Of a stretch of DNA of 61,924 bases, positions 58,801 to 61,924 are shown piece after piece. The notes under the pieces are model-generated. The model was not told the origin of the DNA. It worked only from the letters and a program-made list of their open reading frames with translations, and made no database searches. The stretch spans positions 5,501 through 67,424 of the forward strand of contig JAENRP010000201.1 in the NCBI GenBank assembly GCA_024741835.1, in the 5' to 3' direction. Both the position numbers and the translations under genes were made by a program. The stretch's first letter is position 1; each line of letters opens with the position of its first letter. This DNA is from Diplocarpon mali. Taxonomy: Eukaryota; Ascomycota; Leotiomycetes; Helotiales; Drepanopezizaceae.

Positions 58801-59030
58801 GATATGTATTGGGCTGGCTCACTCCCAGGCATAATCTCGCGTCTCGCGCCACGAGCGTACCCTTCCTCTCACTCTCACCAAGTCCCAGTCGCTGGAAAAC
58901 GTCAGATGTTAAGAACGCATGTATATGCGCGAATTCCTCGGAATCCAATATGTGTGCATTCAATTACACGCCTTGCCCCATTTCTGCTATGTACCCCCCC
59001 CTCGGCAAACCGCCGTTCCTACCTGCAAAC
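58801..59030. other. short gap between convergent GT69 and PEX5
   Basis: Only 230 bp separate the two stop codons, so the 3' untranslated regions may overlap. No terminator motif is evident. Confidence 0.5.
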
Positions 59031-61134
59031 CTAGAATTCAAAATCCCCCCTGAAAGCCTCGACGTCCATACCAACTACCACCCGCTCCGCCAGATCCCTG
59101 CGCCCCATCTGACTAAACACCCTCCGGAGGGTGTCGTAGAGATTCGTGCTCTGGTTCTGGCTGATCATGCGCTCCAGCACCGCTTCACTCACGTTGCCGC
59201 TGGCATCCAGGCCCGTGGCCGCGCTGCTGAGGAGATCCCGCGCCTTCTCCCGGCCCTCGTTCTCCACCACCTTGTGCATTGCCAGCGCCCCGAGGAGGTG
59301 CGACGCCGCCTCGTCGTAGCAGCCGATGTTGATGCAGCTCACGCCGAGGTTGTACCGCGCCCGCACGAAGTTCGCGCGCAGGGTGAGCGCCTTCTCGTAC
59401 GCGTTGATCGCCTCCTCGCTGCGGCCACTGTTGGCGAGGGTCGCGCCGAGCCGGTTCCACAGCAGATGCACCTGGCCCCCCTGGTTGCTGGTCCCCGACT
59501 CCGAGCTGGCGAGCGCGGCCGAGAAGCAGTCGACCGCCTTGTCGTACTCCTCTGCCCCGTAGAAGAGCACGCCGAGCCCGACCTGCACGTCGGGGTCCAT
59601 GTGCTCGCCGTCGGGGGACAGCTGGGCGGCGGAGATGAAGAGATCGGTGATCTTCTCGTGGAGGAGGTGCCGGTCGGTGAAGCCGACGTCGGCCGAGTGG
59701 GAGAGCGCGCTGGGGGGGATGATGGAGGGGTATTTGACGGAGAGCCAGCGCTCGAGCGTCCGGTAGGCGGTAGTGTCGTAGCCCTCGTTCGTGTAGGAGA
59801 CCGCGAGGCCCATGAGCGCGCTGAGGTTGCTGGGGTCGATGTTGAGCGCTTGCTCGAGCGCTCTGATGGCCGGCGTCTCTTTCTCGTTCTGGGCTTGCGC
59901 AGAGCCGAGGAGCACCCAGGCGTCGACGTGTTGGGGGTCTTTCTGGACGGCGGCTTCGAAGGCGAGAGCGGCCAGGGAAAGATTCCCTCCCTCGTGCATA
60001 ATCCGCATGCCTTCTTCGAACGGGTTCCCGACTTCTTTGAATATGTTCTCCTCCTCAAACATGTAGTCTCCGAGCTGCGGATCTCGAAATGGTTCGCGTG
60101 TAGTCAGGTTGTCGAAGCTGTCCCAGTCGCCGTAATCGCCTGTGTGCAGACCCATATGGGCGGCGTCGGCCAGGTCCCTAGCAGCAGCCGTCTCAGCTTG
60201 GATGCCGTTCCAGATACTCTCGAAATCACCATCATAACTCGTCTCGGACTCGAACACTGACCTGTCCATCTGCTCCAGCTCGGCCTCGGCTGCCAGCTCT
60301 TGGCCCTGGAGGTCGATCTGCTTGAACTGCTCTTCCCAGTGCTCGTCGTCTAGCTCGATCATCTTGCCCTTGCCTTTATCCTGCTGCTGGGAATTATGCG
60401 GCTGGAACTGTGAGTGGTTCATCATTCCCATGCCCATGGCCATCCCGCCCATTCCCATTCCCGTTCCCATGCCCATGCCCATGCCCATCCGTGGGACCTG
60501 GTAGCCTTGATACCCATTACCAATCTGCTGCGCCAGAGGGCTACCGGTCCTAGCCGCCTGATTCATCTGCTGAAACCGGGCAAAGTCATTAGCACTGAAC
60601 ACCGTGCCTTGGGGTACTTTGAACGCAGCCTCCATCCGCGCCTGGTCTACAGCTGGGTTGTATTCTTGTGCCCATCCATTCAGACCCGGTGACGAGGAGC
60701 CTCCTCCCAGATGTGAGTTTTGGTGTAGATCGTGTTGCATGGCGAGTTGCTCGGGTAAATGGCCGTTCTGCTGGATGAAGTCGTTCATCATCTGCTTGCG
60801 TTAGCCATGTTCTCTCCTCGTAGCCCTCCGAGCCAGAGCCCCTCCCCCGCCTCCTCCTCCGCTCCAATGCCCCTCCTTGGCCGCCAACCCCCCACGAGCC
60901 ATCCCAAAGAGATCATCAGGAAGAGCGAGAGCGAGAGAGAGAGAAATATCAACCTACCACATCCTGACTCCCCACTCCCCCTAAGCCACCCTGACTCCTC
61001 ATCCCCTGTAGACTCCCGCCGGGCCTGCCCACCAGCCGGTGCCTCTGCAGACTCTTGTCGTCCTGTACATGTTTCGTGAACTGGCTCAGCGGGTTGCCGG
61101 CCGTCGAGCACTCCGGGCCGCCGAGGAAGGACAT
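59031..61134 (-). CDS. PEX5: peroxisomal import receptor Pex5
   Basis: Cycling receptor that binds PTS1 (SKL-type) cargo in the cytosol and delivers it to peroxisomes. Two exons (60958-61134 and 59031-60791) give 645 aa. The N-terminus MSFLGGPECSTAGNPLSQFTKH keeps the conserved cysteine (C9) that is monoubiquitylated for receptor export. WAQEY and WEEQF resemble the WxxxF/Y motifs for Pex14 and Pex13. Residues of about 110-135 form a Met/Gly repeat. From about residue 325 to the end are the TPR repeats: GNLSLAALAFEAAVQKDPQHVDAWVLLG, NLSALMGLAVSYTNEG, LWNRLGATLANSGRSEEAINAYEKAL, FVRARYNLGVSCINIGCYDEAASHLLGAL. The domain order and length are normal. The gene is convergent with the GT69 gene. 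Confidence 0.95.
60421..60490 (-). repeat. Met/Gly-coding hexamer repeat in PEX5
   Basis: Imperfect tandem CCCATG (plus-strand view) units encode an alternating Met-Gly run inside the PEX5 open frame. The reading frame is kept. Confidence 0.8.
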
Positions 61135-61924
61135 TTCTGCTATTCTCGCCGCGTGGGTCGCGGGGTGTCACCAAGTCAGGTCGTTGTTCTGAGGTCAAGC
61201 CGCCGCTAAGGTCTATCCCCAGCGGGAGGAAGGATATGCGTGAGTCGAGAGTGTGGCCAAAATCGGATCCGAACAGTGATACCTCGTCAGTCGCTACCTT
61301 GTGTTCCCCTCAATTCCAGATTTTTTCCCCTTTGTTTTTTTCGTTCCTCTACTTGACTTCCTCTCCTTCGCTATCTTTTCCTGACGTGGCTTAGACCTCG
61401 ATATCGTCGTTAAGTGTGTATCTATGCGCAGGCAGAGTCCAGGATGACCGACGACGAGAAATGCAGCACAGCCAGCTCGTGGCTCGGTGCTCGGGAGGAG
61501 AGTGTGGGGAAAGCTTGTACACTTGGTGCTCTGTGGTGGGTCAAGCCGAATAATCCCAGCCCCGGGTTTTGACGTCGACTTTGCCGAGGTCGGCTTTTTC
61601 GGGTGCGGGCCGATGAAGGCCTCGACAGTAAATACAAAGGAAGTGTGCCGTGTGATCCCATCCACAAGTGTTTACTTTCAACACGCTTGATGAGGGATAA
61701 GAATTTCTGAAAAGAGAAGAGAAAAAGAGAGCCTCCCCCCTATCTGGAATAGAGAAACTTTCTCAGCCTGCGGATATTTTATCCGTTGGCAAAGGTCGAG
61801 CCTCTCGTAGCAGTGGATAAGTTTTCACATGGAGATCTTTCGGATCACGTGTAGTTACGGTGTTGGAGAGGCAGGATTCTTCATCAACCGTGATTGTGAA
61901 GCAGCCCGCTCGGACTACCACAGA
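61135..61924. other. upstream region of PEX5, window edge
   Basis: About 790 bp of PEX5 promoter and leader up to the end of the window. Minus-strand frames near 61,294-61,667 have no domain signal. Confidence 0.45.

Noticed and set aside
58572..60260. 562-codon plus-strand frame
   Set aside because: It begins inside the GT69 gene and runs antisense to PEX5. The length comes from GC-rich third positions of PEX5, and it has no domain signal.
1..61924. tRNA, rRNA or CRISPR arrays
   Set aside because: No cloverleaf with a GTTCRA-type box B, no rRNA blocks and no regularly spaced repeats were seen on reading the sequence. A tRNA scan was not possible.

Overview
The window looks like nuclear DNA of a filamentous ascomycete (Pezizomycotina). 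Genes are split by short introns (about 45-175 nt) with GTATGT/GTAAGT-type donors and CTRAY branch points just upstream of the acceptor. The protein families are fungal: a GH45-CBM1 cellulase, a CMT1/CAP59-type GT69 mannosyltransferase, a PXB/PX protein of the Lec1 type, a long Mis18 protein and Cgr1. A Leotiomycete is my best guess, but that placement is inference.

Layout. 1-5.8 kb is gene-poor and holds one secreted GH45 endoglucanase. 5.8-8.3 kb has a mitochondrial ornithine-type carrier (-) facing away from CGR1 (+). 8.5-14 kb holds copies of a poly(A)-ended retroposon and one unknown gene for a tail-anchored coiled-coil protein. 14-31.4 kb is a dense housekeeping block: a PX/PXB lipid-trafficking protein, ARS2 (-), TspO (+), a divergent alpha-tubulin (+), then CCT4 (-) and RPT1 (+) as a close divergent pair. 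31.4-33.7 kb is AT-rich and carries another retroposon copy. 33.7-45.4 kb has REX1 (-), a Mis18-domain protein (+), a SET-MYND protein (-) and an unknown Arg/Ser-rich zinc-ribbon protein (-). 46.9-53.3 kb has STT3 (-), ATP synthase subunit e (-) and the dynein intermediate chain (+). 54-61.1 kb has an old yellow enzyme (-), a GT69 mannosyltransferase (+) and PEX5 (-).

The genes do not form one pathway or a secondary-metabolite cluster. Shared themes are protein folding and turnover (CCT4 folds tubulin, whose alpha gene lies next door; RPT1), RNA processing (ARS2, REX1, CGR1), cytoskeleton (alpha-tubulin, dynein IC), and organelles (carrier, ATP synthase e, PEX5, STT3).

The main unexplained signal is a dispersed 0.7-1.0 kb repeat with a shared 5' end, an A-rich 3' end and, in one copy, a perfect 13-bp target-site duplication. 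Other points of note are a CCT4 intron that appears to need a TG acceptor, two possible AAG acceptors, start codons on 8-15 nt micro-exons, a possible 28-nt poison exon in STT3, and a degenerate 79-bp tandem duplication just upstream of the GT69 gene. Exon boundaries were derived by hand from reading frame, splice motifs and family conservation. No alignment or RNA evidence was available.
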